Assembly (NCBI GenBank): GCA_029245395.1
Contig: JAQWPL010000006.1
Location: forward strand, 1 to 64,000
DNA: 64,000 bases
Direction of reading: 5' to 3'
Source of the DNA: Gammaproteobacteria bacterium
Lineage (GTDB): Bacteria > Pseudomonadota > Gammaproteobacteria > Pseudomonadales > Pseudohongiellaceae
The notes under the pieces were generated by a model, which was given only the letters and a program-made list of their open reading frames with translations, made no database searches and was not told the DNA's origin. Shown here in pieces: positions 1 through 9,516 of this stretch. The position numbers were made by a program, and so were the translations under genes. Numbering within the stretch: position 1 is the first letter of the stretch; each line of letters starts with the position of its first letter.

Positions 1-63
1 TGAAGTGGTCTGATATATCCGGACACCGAGTTAAGGCGTTAAAATGCCATAACGAGGTGAGAT

Positions 64-357
64 ATGACAAGAGAAACAGGAGCAAGAAAGGCGTACACAG
101 AGGAATTTAAACGCGAAGCGGTGGCGCTGATCACCGAGCAGGGCTACAAGATCGCAGAGGCGGCCAGGAGCCTGGATGTTGGCGCCAACCTGCTGGGGCG
201 ATGGAAGCGCGAATTCGAGACAGAGGCTGCTGGTACCCGTTTGGGTGCGGATGAGCGTGAGGAACTGAAGCAACTGCGGAAAGAGAACCGCCTGCTGCGG
301 ATGGAGAAAGAGATTTTAAAAAAAGCCAGCCAGTACTTCGCGAAGGAAATGAAGTGA
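64..357 (+). CDS. IS3-family transposase OrfA (helix-turn-helix subunit)
   Basis: This 97-residue protein is the DNA-binding OrfA of the IS3 element. An N-terminal helix-turn-helix (roughly residues 13-45) is followed by a leucine-rich coiled coil (about residues 65-95) used for multimerisation. A run of seven A at 318-324 (TTA AAA AAA G in the orfA frame) lies where IS3 elements shift -1. The -1 frame is open from there into orfB, so an OrfAB fusion is possible. The start is ATG at 64, with GAGGTGAG about 7 bases upstream. The stop overlaps the GTG of orfB (GTGA). Confidence 0.92.
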   Translation: MTRETGARKAYTEEFKREAVALITEQGYKIAEAARSLDVGANLLGRWKREFETEAAGTRLGADEREELKQLRKENRLLRMEKEILKKASQYFAKEMK

Positions 358-1229
358 AGTACGCGTTTATACACGACCATGCCAACCACTGGCCTGTTTA
401 TCACCAGTGTCGCTTGCTGGGGGTTCAACGCAGTGCCTACTATGACTGGAGAGATCAGCCCTGCAAGGTAATTCCCCCGGTAGAACTGGCCTTGCGACGA
501 CGGATGAAAGCGCTATTCAACGCTTCGCGGGAGAGCCTGGGCAGCCGAATGATGATGAAGAAACTGCGCGATGAGGGCTTTGAGATTGGGCGTGACCGTA
601 CACGGCGGTTAATGAAAGTGCTGAGATTACAGGTCAAGCAGAAGCGCAAGTACAAGGTAACGACGGACAGCAAACACAAGTTTCCGGTGGCTGAGAACGT
701 GCTGAACCGCGAGTTCTCGCCTGCTGTACCCAATCGAACGTGGGGCACAGACATCACCTACTTGTGGACATAGGAAGGCTGGATCTATCTGGCCGTAGTG
801 ATTGATCTGTATTCCCGTCGAGTTGTGGGATGGTCAATGGATCGGTGCATGAAGAAAGCGCTGGTGATCCGAGCCTTGATGATGGCCGTCAATCTCAGAA
901 AGCCAGTGCCGGGCCTGGTGCATCATTCAGATCGAGGTAGCCAGTACGCTAGCCATGAGTACCAGGGACTGCTGAAACAGCATTGTATGATCCCGAGCAT
1001 GAGTCGCAAGGGCAATTGTTGGGACAATGCCCCTGTTGAACGGTTCTTCAGCAGTCTGAAGCGGGAATGGACTGGTGACCGGTTATACAGAACGCGCCAG
1101 GAAGCGATTGCCGATGTGCGGGAGTATGTGGCAGTGTATTACAACTCTCAACGTTTGCATTCGACACTGGGTTACAAGACACCGATGAATTACGAAAAGG
1201 GTCTTAACAAAGTGTCCGGAAACAGTTGA
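354..1229 (+). pseudogene. IS3-family transposase OrfB (DDE), interrupted by amber codon
   Basis: This is the catalytic OrfB, with an HTH_21-type N-terminal region and an rve integrase core. The DDE triad can be read: Asp133 in TWGTDITYLWT, Asp193 in HHSDRGSQ and Glu229 in NAPVERFF, with 35 residues between the last two as expected for IS3. TAG at 771-773 (codon 140) interrupts the frame directly after the first Asp motif. The same frame then continues intact to 1229. The reading could be a genuine nonsense mutation or a base error. No other lesion was seen, which suggests a recent event. The GTG start at 354 overlaps orfA, so normal expression would be by frameshifting. Confidence 0.88.
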
Positions 1230-1271
1230 CCACTACATTAGAATCCTAAACGAACGAAGAGTTTAAATACA

Positions 1272-1403
1272 AATCAAAGGGGTCAGAGCCATTTGATTTC
1301 ATCACAAAATATTGAGTAGCCGCAAGCTCGTGTCCGCGGAACAAAAAAAGTACATGGCGTATTGTGTAAGGAGTCAGATCAAGTGGCTCTGACCCCTTTG
1401 ATT
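1272..1403. repeat. Dispersed inverted-repeat element, long form (copy 1)
   Basis: Two arms of about 26 bp face each other. The left arm (1272-1297) contains AAAGGGGTCAGAGCC and the right arm (1378-1403) contains GGCTCTGACCCCTTTG. About 80 bp lie between them. The inner sequence beginning TTTCATCACAAAATATTGA recurs at 24338, so this is a real repeat unit and not only paired arms. Together with the terminator at 1472-1501 it accounts for the 290 bp between the IS and the next gene. Confidence 0.85.
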
Positions 1404-1471
1404 CGAATTAGGCGGTAAAGGTCACCATCGTGGAAAAGCATGTCGTAATCTGGAGCACCACCGATTACGCA

Positions 1472-1501
1472 AAACGGCGACGCTCAAGTGCGTCGCCGTT
1501 T
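1472..1501 (-). terminator. Rho-independent terminator of the first G8 gene
   Basis: A perfect 12-bp stem, AAACGGCGACGC (1472-1483) pairing with GCGTCGCCGTTT (1490-1501), encloses a 6-base loop. It lies 26 bp beyond the stop of the minus-strand gene at 1528. On the minus strand the hairpin ends in CCGTTTTGCG, a short T tract. Confidence 0.75.
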
Positions 1502-1527
1502 GCATTCATGAAACAATCAGGCTCAAC

Positions 1528-4140
1528 TCAACGGCTGACCTCGAGGCTCTCTCCGGGAACAGGGCCACCACCGCTACCAGGGGGGCCACCGCCACCACGG
1601 ATGTCACCAGTGGAGACCAGCTTGACCCACAACGCGTCGTTGCCTTTGTAATACGAGGTGGTATTGGCCATACGTAGCGCTTCCAGGCTGCTCTGCTGCG
1701 CACCTGAAGCTGCCGTAGTGAATTCCGGCAGCTCGAACATCACCCACGAGCCGGCATCCATCTCAGTCAGTCTGATGCTCACGGAATCTCTTTCGGTGCT
1801 TACCTTGTACTCGGTGCCTGCACGCACATTGGTTGTACCGTTAGCAGTAAATTCATTGCCATTGCGGCTGAGCACAACAGGCACTGAAGGCGGACGAGTA
1901 CCTCTGATGCGGCCACCACCTGGCGCAATTTCAAAAGTAGTGGGTGCACCACCACGCCCGAATCCTAAAGCACCACCACCGCCGCCGACATTCATGCGCC
2001 CGATATCGCCCGTACACACCACAGCGTTCCAGGTAGGCCTGGCCTCACAGGCGTCGTCGGCGTCAATTCCGGTGTTATTGATGATATAGGAATTGGGGAC
2101 ACCGGTGATGGTGCCGTCCCTGTCGTTGAACACCGAGGTCAAGTAAACCGAATTGCCATAATCATCGTTGCTCCAGCGGTTGTCGATCGGCGGGAAATAC
2201 ACCGGCTTGGCATTGGTGAATGTGGAGCGCTGTACAGTGTTGTTAGAGCTCATCCCGAAGCTGGTAAACAGCAGGTAGGAGATCGCACCAGTCTTGCGGG
2301 TGTCGTTGTCCTGGTAATTGACGAAGGTGTTATTGTCCAGTTCATGATGGGAGTCGTAGAACTCGTAGCCGCGGATCGGAAAATCCGCGACAGCAGGTTG
2401 CGGCAGGCTGCGGCCGTAGGCCAATTCAGTTGGCTCGCTGGGGTTGCCGATATTCCCGGATTCGCCCACGAACAGCGAGTCAACCACCCGTGACGTATAG
2501 AGGGATGAGCCACCGCCAGTGGCATGCGTGAAGCCAATGCCGTTGTCTGCCATCTTCAGGTTCTTGTAAAGGTGCAACTGTCCTCTGGCCCAGATACCGC
2601 TGTTGCGGTTCTTGTAGGCGGTGAAATCCTCAACTACGGACTCCACTTGCGCGCTGTCCGGGTCAGTGGGATCAGCGAGGGCAATATACCCACCCACGGC
2701 GAAATGGCCATCGGCCCGGGGAGCACGGTCGCCCATGAAACTGTCAAAGTTCGAGTGGGAGACGTTGCCCTTAAACTCGCGGAACTTCGTACGACGCGGC
2801 CAGGTTGCCTGGCTGTCATCCGAGCCTTCGAACGCACCTGTCGGATGCACCGGGAAGGCAAACCAGAAACCAGTCGAGTCTGAACCTGCGGCCACGTTGT
2901 CGCGGTAGGTGTTTTCCGGATTGGTGATCCAGAAAGACGAGGCCGTGTTGTCCGAAGGAATCAGGATTTCCGGGAAGTCCTGACCGGTGGTTTTGAAGTT
3001 CAAGCCGTCTGGGGACGCCCCGAACGGACCAAGGTTGGTCGGATCACAGGGTAGGCTCATATGACACTTGGTCTGGATTGCCAGATTGCTGATGTACTCG
3101 TTGCCGGTCTCCATGCCGTCTTCCATGAAGAAGCAGTGGCCCACAGTATTGTAGGTCACGTTGTTCTCAACCTGCAGGTTGTTGGTGCCATGCACCGTCA
3201 CGCAGCGGTTGTAGGTGTCGTGGATCGCCGTGTTCCTGACGTACTGGCCAGCACCAGCGTCCCCGACCAGGTGCCAGTGGATCGGGTAGCGGGCAAGTTC
3301 CAGATTCTGGCCCATGCGATAGAGCTCAACACCCTCGACATACATCTTGCTGGTGACCATGCCCATGATGTGACCGCCAAAGAACGACTGTTCCGCATCA
3401 GCAGACGCCTGCACCTTGATGTTGCGCGTCAGCAAACCCACTTCGCCGCGCTGATCCACCCCAAAGGTGATCTCGCCGTAGTGCATGTACTCCAGGGGCT
3501 CGTCCAGTGTGATGGAATTACCGCTGATGACCGTGATATGTCGTGTCTCGGCCTGTCGCGGATTGTAATCCGTTGAAGCAAGGACGATCTCGTCACCCAC
3601 CTGCCATTGGGCGGCATTCAGTACTTCGATGGTGCTGCTACCTGTCTCGGCGGTCCTGGCCAGATTGGTCCAGGAATTGGTGCGGTTGCCGTGCAGGTTC
3701 AGGGTGCCGCCCGAAAGCATGATGCCGCGCTCGCCCATGCCCATCAGCTGTTCGTTTTTGACGTTGTCGGTGAGGGTAATGGTCGCGTTGCTCGTGTGGG
3801 GGCTGGCTTCAGTGCCTATCTCCAGTTCGCCGAACACCATAACCCACTCGGTGGTTAGCTCAAGGTCGCTGTTGTCAGCGAAGCTGAGCTTGCCGTTGAT
3901 GGTCAAGCCGCCCAATGCAGGAGGACTGACATCAAGAATTACTTCACTGCCGCTGGGTATCTCCACCCTGTCGCCTGCCGCTGGCACCTTGTTTTCTGGC
4001 CAGGTGGCTGGATCGGACCAGCGTGTTTCCTGGGCCAGAGCAATGTGGAAACCGCCAAGCATGAAACAAACTGGCAGGGCCCTGGTAAATAAAAAGGTAA
4101 GCAAACGGGTTAGTATGGACACGCGAGAATATATAGTCAT
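1528..4140 (-). CDS. Secreted G8 domain / parallel beta-helix protein (CEMIP-like), paralogue 1
   Basis: This is an 870-residue exported protein. A signal peptide of about 36 residues ends in IALAQ. A G8 domain follows (about residues 38-160: RWSDPATW, the glycine-spaced strands, VILDVSPP). Next is a long right-handed beta-helix region, including HDTYNRCVTVHG and VGHCFFMEDGMETGN, which closely resemble the same segments of animal CEMIP and TMEM2. The C terminus is a Gly/Pro-rich linker ending in ESLEVSR. CEMIP and TMEM2 depolymerise hyaluronan, so action on an extracellular polysaccharide is plausible, but the substrate here is inferred. Two paralogues on the opposite strand (6837 and 9517) share the architecture. 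It is transcribed divergently from the cytochrome at 4357. Confidence 0.85.
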   Translation of the reverse strand: MTIYSRVSILTRLLTFLFTRALPVCFMLGGFHIALAQETRWSDPATWPENKVPAAGDRVEIPSGSEVILDVSPPALGGLTINGKLSFADNSDLELTTEWVMVFGELEIGTEASPHTSNATITLTDNVKNEQLMGMGERGIMLSGGTLNLHGNRTNSWTNLARTAETGSSTIEVLNAAQWQVGDEIVLASTDYNPRQAETRHITVISGNSITLDEPLEYMHYGEITFGVDQRGEVGLLTRNIKVQASADAEQSFFGGHIMGMVTSKMYVEGVELYRMGQNLELARYPIHWHLVGDAGAGQYVRNTAIHDTYNRCVTVHGTNNLQVENNVTYNTVGHCFFMEDGMETGNEYISNLAIQTKCHMSLPCDPTNLGPFGASPDGLNFKTTGQDFPEILIPSDNTASSFWITNPENTYRDNVAAGSDSTGFWFAFPVHPTGAFEGSDDSQATWPRRTKFREFKGNVSHSNFDSFMGDRAPRADGHFAVGGYIALADPTDPDSAQVESVVEDFTAYKNRNSGIWARGQLHLYKNLKMADNGIGFTHATGGGSSLYTSRVVDSLFVGESGNIGNPSEPTELAYGRSLPQPAVADFPIRGYEFYDSHHELDNNTFVNYQDNDTRKTGAISYLLFTSFGMSSNNTVQRSTFTNAKPVYFPPIDNRWSNDDYGNSVYLTSVFNDRDGTITGVPNSYIINNTGIDADDACEARPTWNAVVCTGDIGRMNVGGGGGALGFGRGGAPTTFEIAPGGGRIRGTRPPSVPVVLSRNGNEFTANGTTNVRAGTEYKVSTERDSVSIRLTEMDAGSWVMFELPEFTTAASGAQQSSLEALRMANTTSYYKGNDALWVKLVSTGDIRGGGGPPGSGGGPVPGESLEVSR

Positions 4141-4356
4141 GATTTCCCTTCCTGAAGTCGAATAAATAAAAATGAACCATTCTCATCACCAATCTTACGT
4201 GATGGTATAACTAAATTTGTGAATAAAAAGTGAAAATAGTAAACAATCCACCCTGAAGCGGATTTTGATACACTGCTCCCCAGGAGCCTGCAGGACCTGG
4301 ATTGCCCTATTACGGCGACCTCGAGCCAGTGGAATCAACACTTTTATTGTAAATTC

Positions 4357-4776
4357 ATGTCAATGTCCATATTTCCCATCATGCCCAGTATTCGCCGTTT
4401 GCTCGTCGTTGCCATCGCAATTTTAGCCCCGACCATCCGTGCAGCAGAGTCTACGTCTGATATGCCGGATATTGAGCACGGCAAGGCAACATTCAACACC
4501 ATGTGCAGCGTCTGCCATTCAGTGCAAGAGAAAGGAGGCCCTGTTGAGGGCCCCAATCTTCTGGGGCTTGTCGGCCGCGAGGCGGCCAGCCAGCCTGATT
4601 TCGCCAAGTACTCGCCCGCGCTCAAAACCTCTAATTTCATCTGGAGTGTAGAGACCCTCGACCGTTTCCTGGTGAACCCTATGATGATGGTGCCCGGCAC
4701 CTTAATGCCTATGTTGATTTCTGACGACAAGACCCGGGCGGATGTGATTGCCTATCTCGCGACGCTTAAACAGTAG
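4357..4776 (+). CDS. Exported class I cytochrome c
   Basis: This 139-residue protein has a signal peptide (about residues 1-30) and one haem site, CSVCH at residues 50-54. It has the mitochondrial-type cytochrome c layout: GPNLLGLVGR after the haem, a Tyr/Ser segment (FAKYSPAL) and a candidate axial Met in GTLMPML near residue 116. It is likely a periplasmic electron carrier. Its neighbours are a G8 protein, a Tat-exported ferritin-like protein and a second cytochrome at 6168. Several in-frame ATGs sit close together at the start (4357, 4363, 4381), so the exact first residue is uncertain. It ends in TAG, showing that TAG is a normal stop in this genome. Confidence 0.88.
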   Translation: MSMSIFPIMPSIRRLLVVAIAILAPTIRAAESTSDMPDIEHGKATFNTMCSVCHSVQEKGGPVEGPNLLGLVGREAASQPDFAKYSPALKTSNFIWSVETLDRFLVNPMMMVPGTLMPMLISDDKTRADVIAYLATLKQ

Positions 4777-4804
4777 GGCTGCGGGATTTAGCAATTTGCA
4801 CTCA

Positions 4805-4820
4805 AGGTGTAATCACACCT
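4805..4820. terminator. Small hairpin between convergent genes
   Basis: AGGTGT (4805-4810) pairs with ACACCT (4815-4820) around a 4-base loop. It sits just beyond the cytochrome stop and overlaps the last codons of the convergent ferritin-like gene. It is short and lacks a strong T tract, so it is only a weak candidate for a bidirectional terminator. Confidence 0.3.
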
Positions 4821-6007
4821 CATTCAGTAACTGGTCATAGATATCACTATTGAAATCGGCCGGCAACAGGTTCTCGAGCGAGCGGGCGAAATCACGGGTC
4901 TCCTGCAACATCAGACGGGTAACGCGTTTGTTTGCTGCCTCGTTGAGCCCGGGGTTGAAGCCCATGCTCAGCGGGTCGAACGGTACCGCGGAACCCTTGG
5001 TCGGCAAGTAGCGCGCAATCGAGTTAAGCGGTCCCATCATGATGACGTTTGCGAGTGCGACCTCAGGCGCGGAACTGCTCTTGTAGGCCGAATCCAGCAA
5101 CAACAACATGCTCCAGTAATTCATATTGCCGAGCCAGGCCAGAGCCTTCAGATCAGTATCCTCGATGCTGGTCGGACGCCCATCATAGGCCGTTGGGTTC
5201 ACGGGGACATCATAGCTCGGATAGCGCGCATCGGAAGCGGGAAGGGACCAGATGTCAGGCGTGTCCTCGATTAGTGGGTGAGATACTTCATAGAGAGAAT
5301 GAAAGAACTGGAAGTGGCCAAACTCTCCTTCCGCCTTAACATCGCCGATTGCCTGAAACCAGGCGTTGAAATCCAGATTCAGGTCACCGGCTTCCTTGAG
5401 TTCAGCAAGCGTCGTGATAACGGCATCGTAGAGCTTCCCGACATGATTGGCTGCGATGTCGCCACCAAGGGTATCCCTTATCTTGTCTACAAGGTAAACC
5501 GAGTCGCTTTCGACTGATCTCACACGCGCAAGGCGAACCGGATCAGCTTCGCAATAGGTGTATTTGGCCAGTCTGACTGAGTTCAGCGGTGCAAGTTCGA
5601 ATGGAAATGGATAGAGGTCAGTCTCGTACGGAAAGTCCTGGCGCGTGAGCACCGGTGAGGCACCCAGCTCCACAAGAAGACGGTTTACCCCTCGCAGGTG
5701 TTGCATCTCTTCAATGATGACGCCCATGAGCGAAGTCGAATTTGGCGCCGACAGCACCAACGATTTCAGCATACTCGGGCTTGAGCGCATAAGCACTGTA
5801 GAGATACTGGACCATAAGGTCATGTTCAATCTCGAAGCCTTCCCTCAGAAGCCGTATAAGCTCGAGATAAGGATCGTCGAAACTCCGCTTTACCGTGGAA
5901 AATCGGTGAGTCTTCCTCGCGGCGAGAGCTCTGCCTGGACCTACGGCTACACCAAACATAGCCATACTGCGCAGTAGCGCGCGGCGCGTGAAATCTTTGT
6001 CTTTCAT
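4813..6007 (-). pseudogene. Tat-exported ferritin-like protein (VioB/PF12902-like), frameshifted
   Basis: The first 98-residue frame (6007 to 5711) gives a twin-arginine signal (FTRRALLRS) and the first ferritin-like helix FEIEHDLMVQYLYSAYAL. The second frame (from about 5750 down to 4813) continues with SLMGVIIEEMQHLRGVNRLL, which carries the second carboxylate/His motif. Together they resemble the ferritin-like domain of iminophenyl-pyruvate dimer synthase relatives (PF12902). The halves join through a one-base shift between about 5735 and 5765. The rest of the second frame (about 300 residues) looks intact, so the lesion is either recent or an assembly error. The family binds a di-iron or similar metal centre; the substrate here is unknown. 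Upstream AGGAGG near 6010 supports the start. Confidence 0.75.
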
Positions 6008-6079
6008 AGGAGGTAGTTCCCCAAATCGAAAGCTATTTATCGATAGCCATTTATAATAATTGTAACCGCTCTTTCAAAC

Positions 6080-6134
6080 CAAGGGGTCAGAGTTCTTGAT
6101 CCTCTGGTTTTGTTTTAAGAACTCTGACCCCTTG
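6080..6134. repeat. Dispersed palindrome (GGGGTCAGAG type), complete
   Basis: A perfect 18-bp inverted repeat: CAAGGGGTCAGAGTTCTT at 6080-6097 and its reverse complement at 6117-6134, with a 19-base loop. It lies between the ferritin-like gene and the cytochrome at 6168. It belongs to the repeat family scattered through the window. Confidence 0.9.
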
Positions 6135-6167
6135 ATTGAATAGTCCTGAACCTGCCTTCACAGTCGT

Positions 6168-6569
6168 TTACTGATCGACCTGCTCGACCATGTATTCAAC
6201 TGCCACGATGATTTCCTCATCAGAGAGGTCTACGCGCTCGCCCTTCATTGGCATGACGCCGGTGCTGCCGGTGAATCCGTTTAAGGCATGATCGATCAAC
6301 GTGTCCATGCCCTGGGCGATGCGCGGTGTCCACGCATTGGTATCGCCAAGTGCTGGTGCGCCGCCGACGCCGGGTGGGTAGTGGCAGGCGATACAAACGT
6401 TGTTGTAGACCTGCTGCCCGGTCAGCGCCGGGGCCACTGCTTCAACGGTTGAAATAGGCGCGGGCGGTTCTCCCGAAGCGGCCAGCACGACTGGTGCGAC
6501 AGCCACGCCGATGAGAAAGGCGAGAAAGCGTATAAAACGATTGAAAGTGTGATGGTCTGGGTGGTGCAT
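6168..6569 (-). CDS. Exported cytochrome c5-like protein
   Basis: This 133-residue protein has a signal peptide (about residues 1-31) and one haem motif, CIACH, at residues 59-63. It is followed by GVGGAPALGD and a candidate axial Met in GVMPMKGE, a pattern typical of cytochrome c5 and related small soluble carriers. It is probably a periplasmic electron shuttle. It ends close to a dispersed palindrome. The ATG start at 6569 is preceded by CAGGACCAGCAGC, a weak ribosome site. Confidence 0.88.
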   Translation of the reverse strand: MHHPDHHTFNRFIRFLAFLIGVAVAPVVLAASGEPPAPISTVEAVAPALTGQQVYNNVCIACHYPPGVGGAPALGDTNAWTPRIAQGMDTLIDHALNGFTGSTGVMPMKGERVDLSDEEIIVAVEYMVEQVDQ

Positions 6570-6768
6570 GCTGCTGGTCCTGAATTTTGGGCGTCGAGAT
6601 TATAGCGTATCGCGACCGGAGGGAATATCCAGCCTGCGCATCTGCAGGACTTTGGCGATCTGCTGTCGGGCTACGCTTGCGCATTAGTAGTTACCTCCTG
6701 CCCTTGCTTCAAATGACAAAATTCATGGAAGCCTCTTCACAGGCCACTCTGATAGAGGCGTTTTGCCT

Positions 6769-6836
6769 TATAATCATGCTATTCTTTCTGGCCAATTTAC
6801 GAATTTTATAAAAACCAAAACAAGAGGTCTGGTGCC
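6769..6836 (+). promoter_or_regulatory. Leader of the second G8 gene, with TATAAT
   Basis: TATAAT at 6769-6774 is a good -10 candidate, but no convincing -35 box was seen. The stretch from CATGCTATTC to the start codon (about 6775-6836) is repeated upstream of the third G8 gene at about 9453-9516 (shared CATGCTATTCT, TCTGGCC, TTATAAAAACCA). The leader was therefore duplicated along with the gene. Confidence 0.45.
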
Positions 6837-9371
6837 ATGCGCATTCATAATCGTTCGTTCCTTCTTTCTTTACTTGTTTCTGCTTGTTTCATTGTTGGCG
6901 TCAGCGCTGCGGCTCAAGCACAAGGTCCTTCTGCTGTCCAAAGCGGGCAGTGGTCTGATTCATCCACCTGGTCCGGTGGAGCAGTGCCAGGAGAGAATGA
7001 CATAGTCACTATTGGCGCGGGCATGGATGTCATCCTTGATGTCAGTCCGCCAGCTCTGAATGGTATTAACCTGAACGGCACGCTCACCTTTGCCAATGAC
7101 GAGGAAATCGAACTCACCACCGAGTGGATACTGAACCGCGGTGAACTGCAGATTGGCACTGAAAGCGATCCCTACACGGGCAACGCGACAATTACGCTGA
7201 CCGACAATAACCCAGGCGAAAACATCAACGGCATGGGCGACCGCGGTATCCTGATGGCGCCTGGTATTCTGACTCTACACGGTGATCGGGAAAACGCCTG
7301 GACCAAGCTGGCGGAAACCGCCGAGGCCGGCAGCACACGAATCGATGTGTTAGATGCCAGTGGCTGGCGAGTGGGTGACGAAATTGTTCTTGCCTCAACG
7401 GATTTCAATCCCCGGCAAGCCGAAAGGCGCCAGATCACACGCATCAGGCGAAACCGAATTACGTTGGATGAGCCGCTCGAGTACATGCATTTCGGTGAAA
7501 TCACCTATGGTGTTGATGAGCGCGGTGAAGTCGGCATGCTGACACGCAATATCAAGGTTCAGGCCTCTGCCGATGCCGATGAAAACTATTTCGGCGGGCA
7601 TATGATGGCGATGGCCGGGAGCAGCATGAAAGTGTCCGGCATTGAACTGACTCGCATGGGCCAACACATGCAGCTCGCCCGCTACCCGATTCACTGGCAT
7701 ATCAACGGTGATGTGACGGGGCAATACATTCAGAACTCCGCGATTCACGACACCTACAGCCGCTGCGTGACTATTCATGGCACGGATAACCTGCGCGTTG
7801 AAAACAATGTCACCTTCAACACCGTGGGGCACTGCTTTTTCATGGAAGACGGTGTGGAAACGGGTAACCAGGTCATTAAAAACCTGGGCATCCAGACCAA
7901 GTGTCATCCAACACTGCCGTGTCAACCAACAGGCCTTTTTCTGCCTATCCAAAATACGGATGGCCAGAGCGCCGATCATATCCTGCTGCCCTCGGACAAC
8001 ACGGCGGCAACATTCTGGATCACCAATCCGGATAACATCTACAGGGATAATGTGGCGGCGGGTTCTGATTCCACAGGCTTCTGGATGGCCTTTCCAACGA
8101 ATGGAATAGGCGCGTTTATTGGCACGGAGATAGGCGCCAATACCTGGCCTGGACGATCCAGGCTGCGGGAGTTCAGCGGCAATACCGCCCACTCCAATTT
8201 TGATGGCCTGATGCTCGACCGTGGCCCAAGGCCCGACAACACTTTTGGAATCGCCGGCCCCAACCTGGTCAGCCGCGCCGATCCTGCCGATGAGAATAGC
8301 GAGATAATGGTGGCACACTTCGAAAATTTCACCGGCTACAAGAACCGCAATAACGCCGTCTGGGGCCGCGGTGAAATGCACCTGTATACCAATCTGAAAC
8401 TGGCCGATAACGCGATCGGCTTCACCCATGCGGCTGGTATTGTTGGTGCCGCGCCCTACACGTCACGGGTAGAGAATTCGCTGTTCGTGGGGGAGAGCGA
8501 CAACATCGGCAATCCCACCAGGCCCGAGGAAATCGCTTACGGCCGTAGCCTGCCAGCTGCAGCTACTGATTTCCCGATCCGCGGCTACGAGTATTATGAT
8601 TTCCATCACGAAGTGGAGAATGTCACTTTCGTAAACTACGAGGCCAACGATCTTCGCGATGCGGGCGCGCTTTCTTACTTGCTGTACACCAGCTTCGGCA
8701 TGAGCACCGAGAACTGGGTTAAGGGCATTGAGTTAGTCAACGCCAAGGCGGTCAGCTTCCCGCCGATCCAGAGCCGCTGGGCCGAGGATTACGGACGCAG
8801 TGCCGCCTACAAGAGTGCGGCGTTCAAAGATCTGGACGGCTCGATCACCGGCATTCCCGGCTCCACCATTGTCCTGGACAACGGCATCGCATCCAGTGAA
8901 GATGCCTGCGAGATCAAGTCGAGCTGGAATGCGGCTATCTGCACAGGGGACATTGGCCGCTTGAGCATCGCTGGTAGTTTCAGCGGCTTCCAGACTGGCC
9001 CCATTACCAATCCGATTATGCTCCAACGCAATGGCAGGCGGTTCGAATATACCGGAGGCAGCACGATCGGCGCTGGCGCCGAGGTCAGGGTCGAGACGGC
9101 CAGAGAAACGCTGACCCTTTCCCTGTCGCAAATGGACAAGAACTCGTTCGTGATTTTCGAATTTCCCGAATTCACCACCGCCTCCATGGGCGCGCAGCAA
9201 AGCAGCCTGGATGCACTGAAGGGCGCCAGTCAGACATCATACTTCCGCGATGATGAGTCCCTGTGGGTCAAGCTTATGGTCGCGGATGTTGGCGAAGTTG
9301 TACCCGACGGCCCCGGCGGTCCGGGTGCGGGTGGTCCGGGTGGTGGAACCAGTATCGACGTCAGCCGATAA
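6837..9371 (+). CDS. Secreted G8 domain / parallel beta-helix protein (CEMIP-like), paralogue 2
   Basis: This 844-residue exported protein has a signal peptide ending at about residue 29 (AAAQAQ). The G8 domain spans about residues 36-155 (GQWSDSSTW, VILDVSPPALNG). The beta-helix core includes HDTYSRCVTIHG and VGHCFFMEDGVETGN, as in CEMIP. The C-terminal part has a conserved block (FEFPEFTTASMGAQQSS), then a Gly/Pro linker ending in SIDVSR. It is very close to its downstream neighbour at 9517 and more distant from the one at 1528. AAGAGG about 10 bases upstream supports the ATG. The likely role is extracellular polysaccharide binding or cleavage, inferred from CEMIP/TMEM2. Confidence 0.86.
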   Translation: MRIHNRSFLLSLLVSACFIVGVSAAAQAQGPSAVQSGQWSDSSTWSGGAVPGENDIVTIGAGMDVILDVSPPALNGINLNGTLTFANDEEIELTTEWILNRGELQIGTESDPYTGNATITLTDNNPGENINGMGDRGILMAPGILTLHGDRENAWTKLAETAEAGSTRIDVLDASGWRVGDEIVLASTDFNPRQAERRQITRIRRNRITLDEPLEYMHFGEITYGVDERGEVGMLTRNIKVQASADADENYFGGHMMAMAGSSMKVSGIELTRMGQHMQLARYPIHWHINGDVTGQYIQNSAIHDTYSRCVTIHGTDNLRVENNVTFNTVGHCFFMEDGVETGNQVIKNLGIQTKCHPTLPCQPTGLFLPIQNTDGQSADHILLPSDNTAATFWITNPDNIYRDNVAAGSDSTGFWMAFPTNGIGAFIGTEIGANTWPGRSRLREFSGNTAHSNFDGLMLDRGPRPDNTFGIAGPNLVSRADPADENSEIMVAHFENFTGYKNRNNAVWGRGEMHLYTNLKLADNAIGFTHAAGIVGAAPYTSRVENSLFVGESDNIGNPTRPEEIAYGRSLPAAATDFPIRGYEYYDFHHEVENVTFVNYEANDLRDAGALSYLLYTSFGMSTENWVKGIELVNAKAVSFPPIQSRWAEDYGRSAAYKSAAFKDLDGSITGIPGSTIVLDNGIASSEDACEIKSSWNAAICTGDIGRLSIAGSFSGFQTGPITNPIMLQRNGRRFEYTGGSTIGAGAEVRVETARETLTLSLSQMDKNSFVIFEFPEFTTASMGAQQSSLDALKGASQTSYFRDDESLWVKLMVADVGEVVPDGPGGPGAGGPGGGTSIDVSR

Positions 9372-9395
9372 ATTCAGACCCGCTATATTAACGTG

Positions 9396-9419
9396 AGCCC
9401 TCGGTGCAAGCCGGGGGCT
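9396..9419 (+). terminator. Terminator-like hairpin between paralogues 2 and 3
   Basis: AGCCCTCGG (9396-9404) pairs with CCGGGGGCT (9411-9419) with one wobble and a 6-base loop, 25 bp after the stop at 9371. A weak T tract (TTTCGCGTTT) follows. It suggests that the two tandem G8 genes are separate transcription units, which fits the duplicated leader upstream of the second. Confidence 0.6.
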
Positions 9420-9516
9420 TTCGCGTTTCTGGTACAGGCTATTTGCCGGAAATTCATGCTATTCTCTCTGGCCCTACCAGGGAAATTATAAAAACCATAA
9501 CAGGGGGGCAAGTGCC

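Larger units (their letters stand above)
1..1237 (+). mobile_element. IS3-family insertion sequence, near-complete
   Basis: The element carries orfA and orfB in the overlapping -1 arrangement typical of IS3-family elements. The two ends are imperfect inverted repeats of about 36 bp: positions 1-36 begin TGAAGTGGTC, and the reverse complement of 1202-1237 begins TGTAGTGGTC. Both share the internal blocks TCCGGACAC and GTTAAG. The window begins at, or within a base or two of, the left tip, so a target-site duplication cannot be tested. The subgroup was not assigned. An in-frame TAG inside orfB suggests that this copy cannot move unless the codon is suppressed or is a sequencing error. Confidence 0.9.

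Noticed and set aside
7395-8429. A 344-codon open frame on the minus strand inside the second G8 gene
   Set aside because: It is antisense to a gene with clear domain motifs, has no recognisable domain or ribosome site, and a similar shadow occurs opposite the paralogue at 9517. It is an effect of codon bias.
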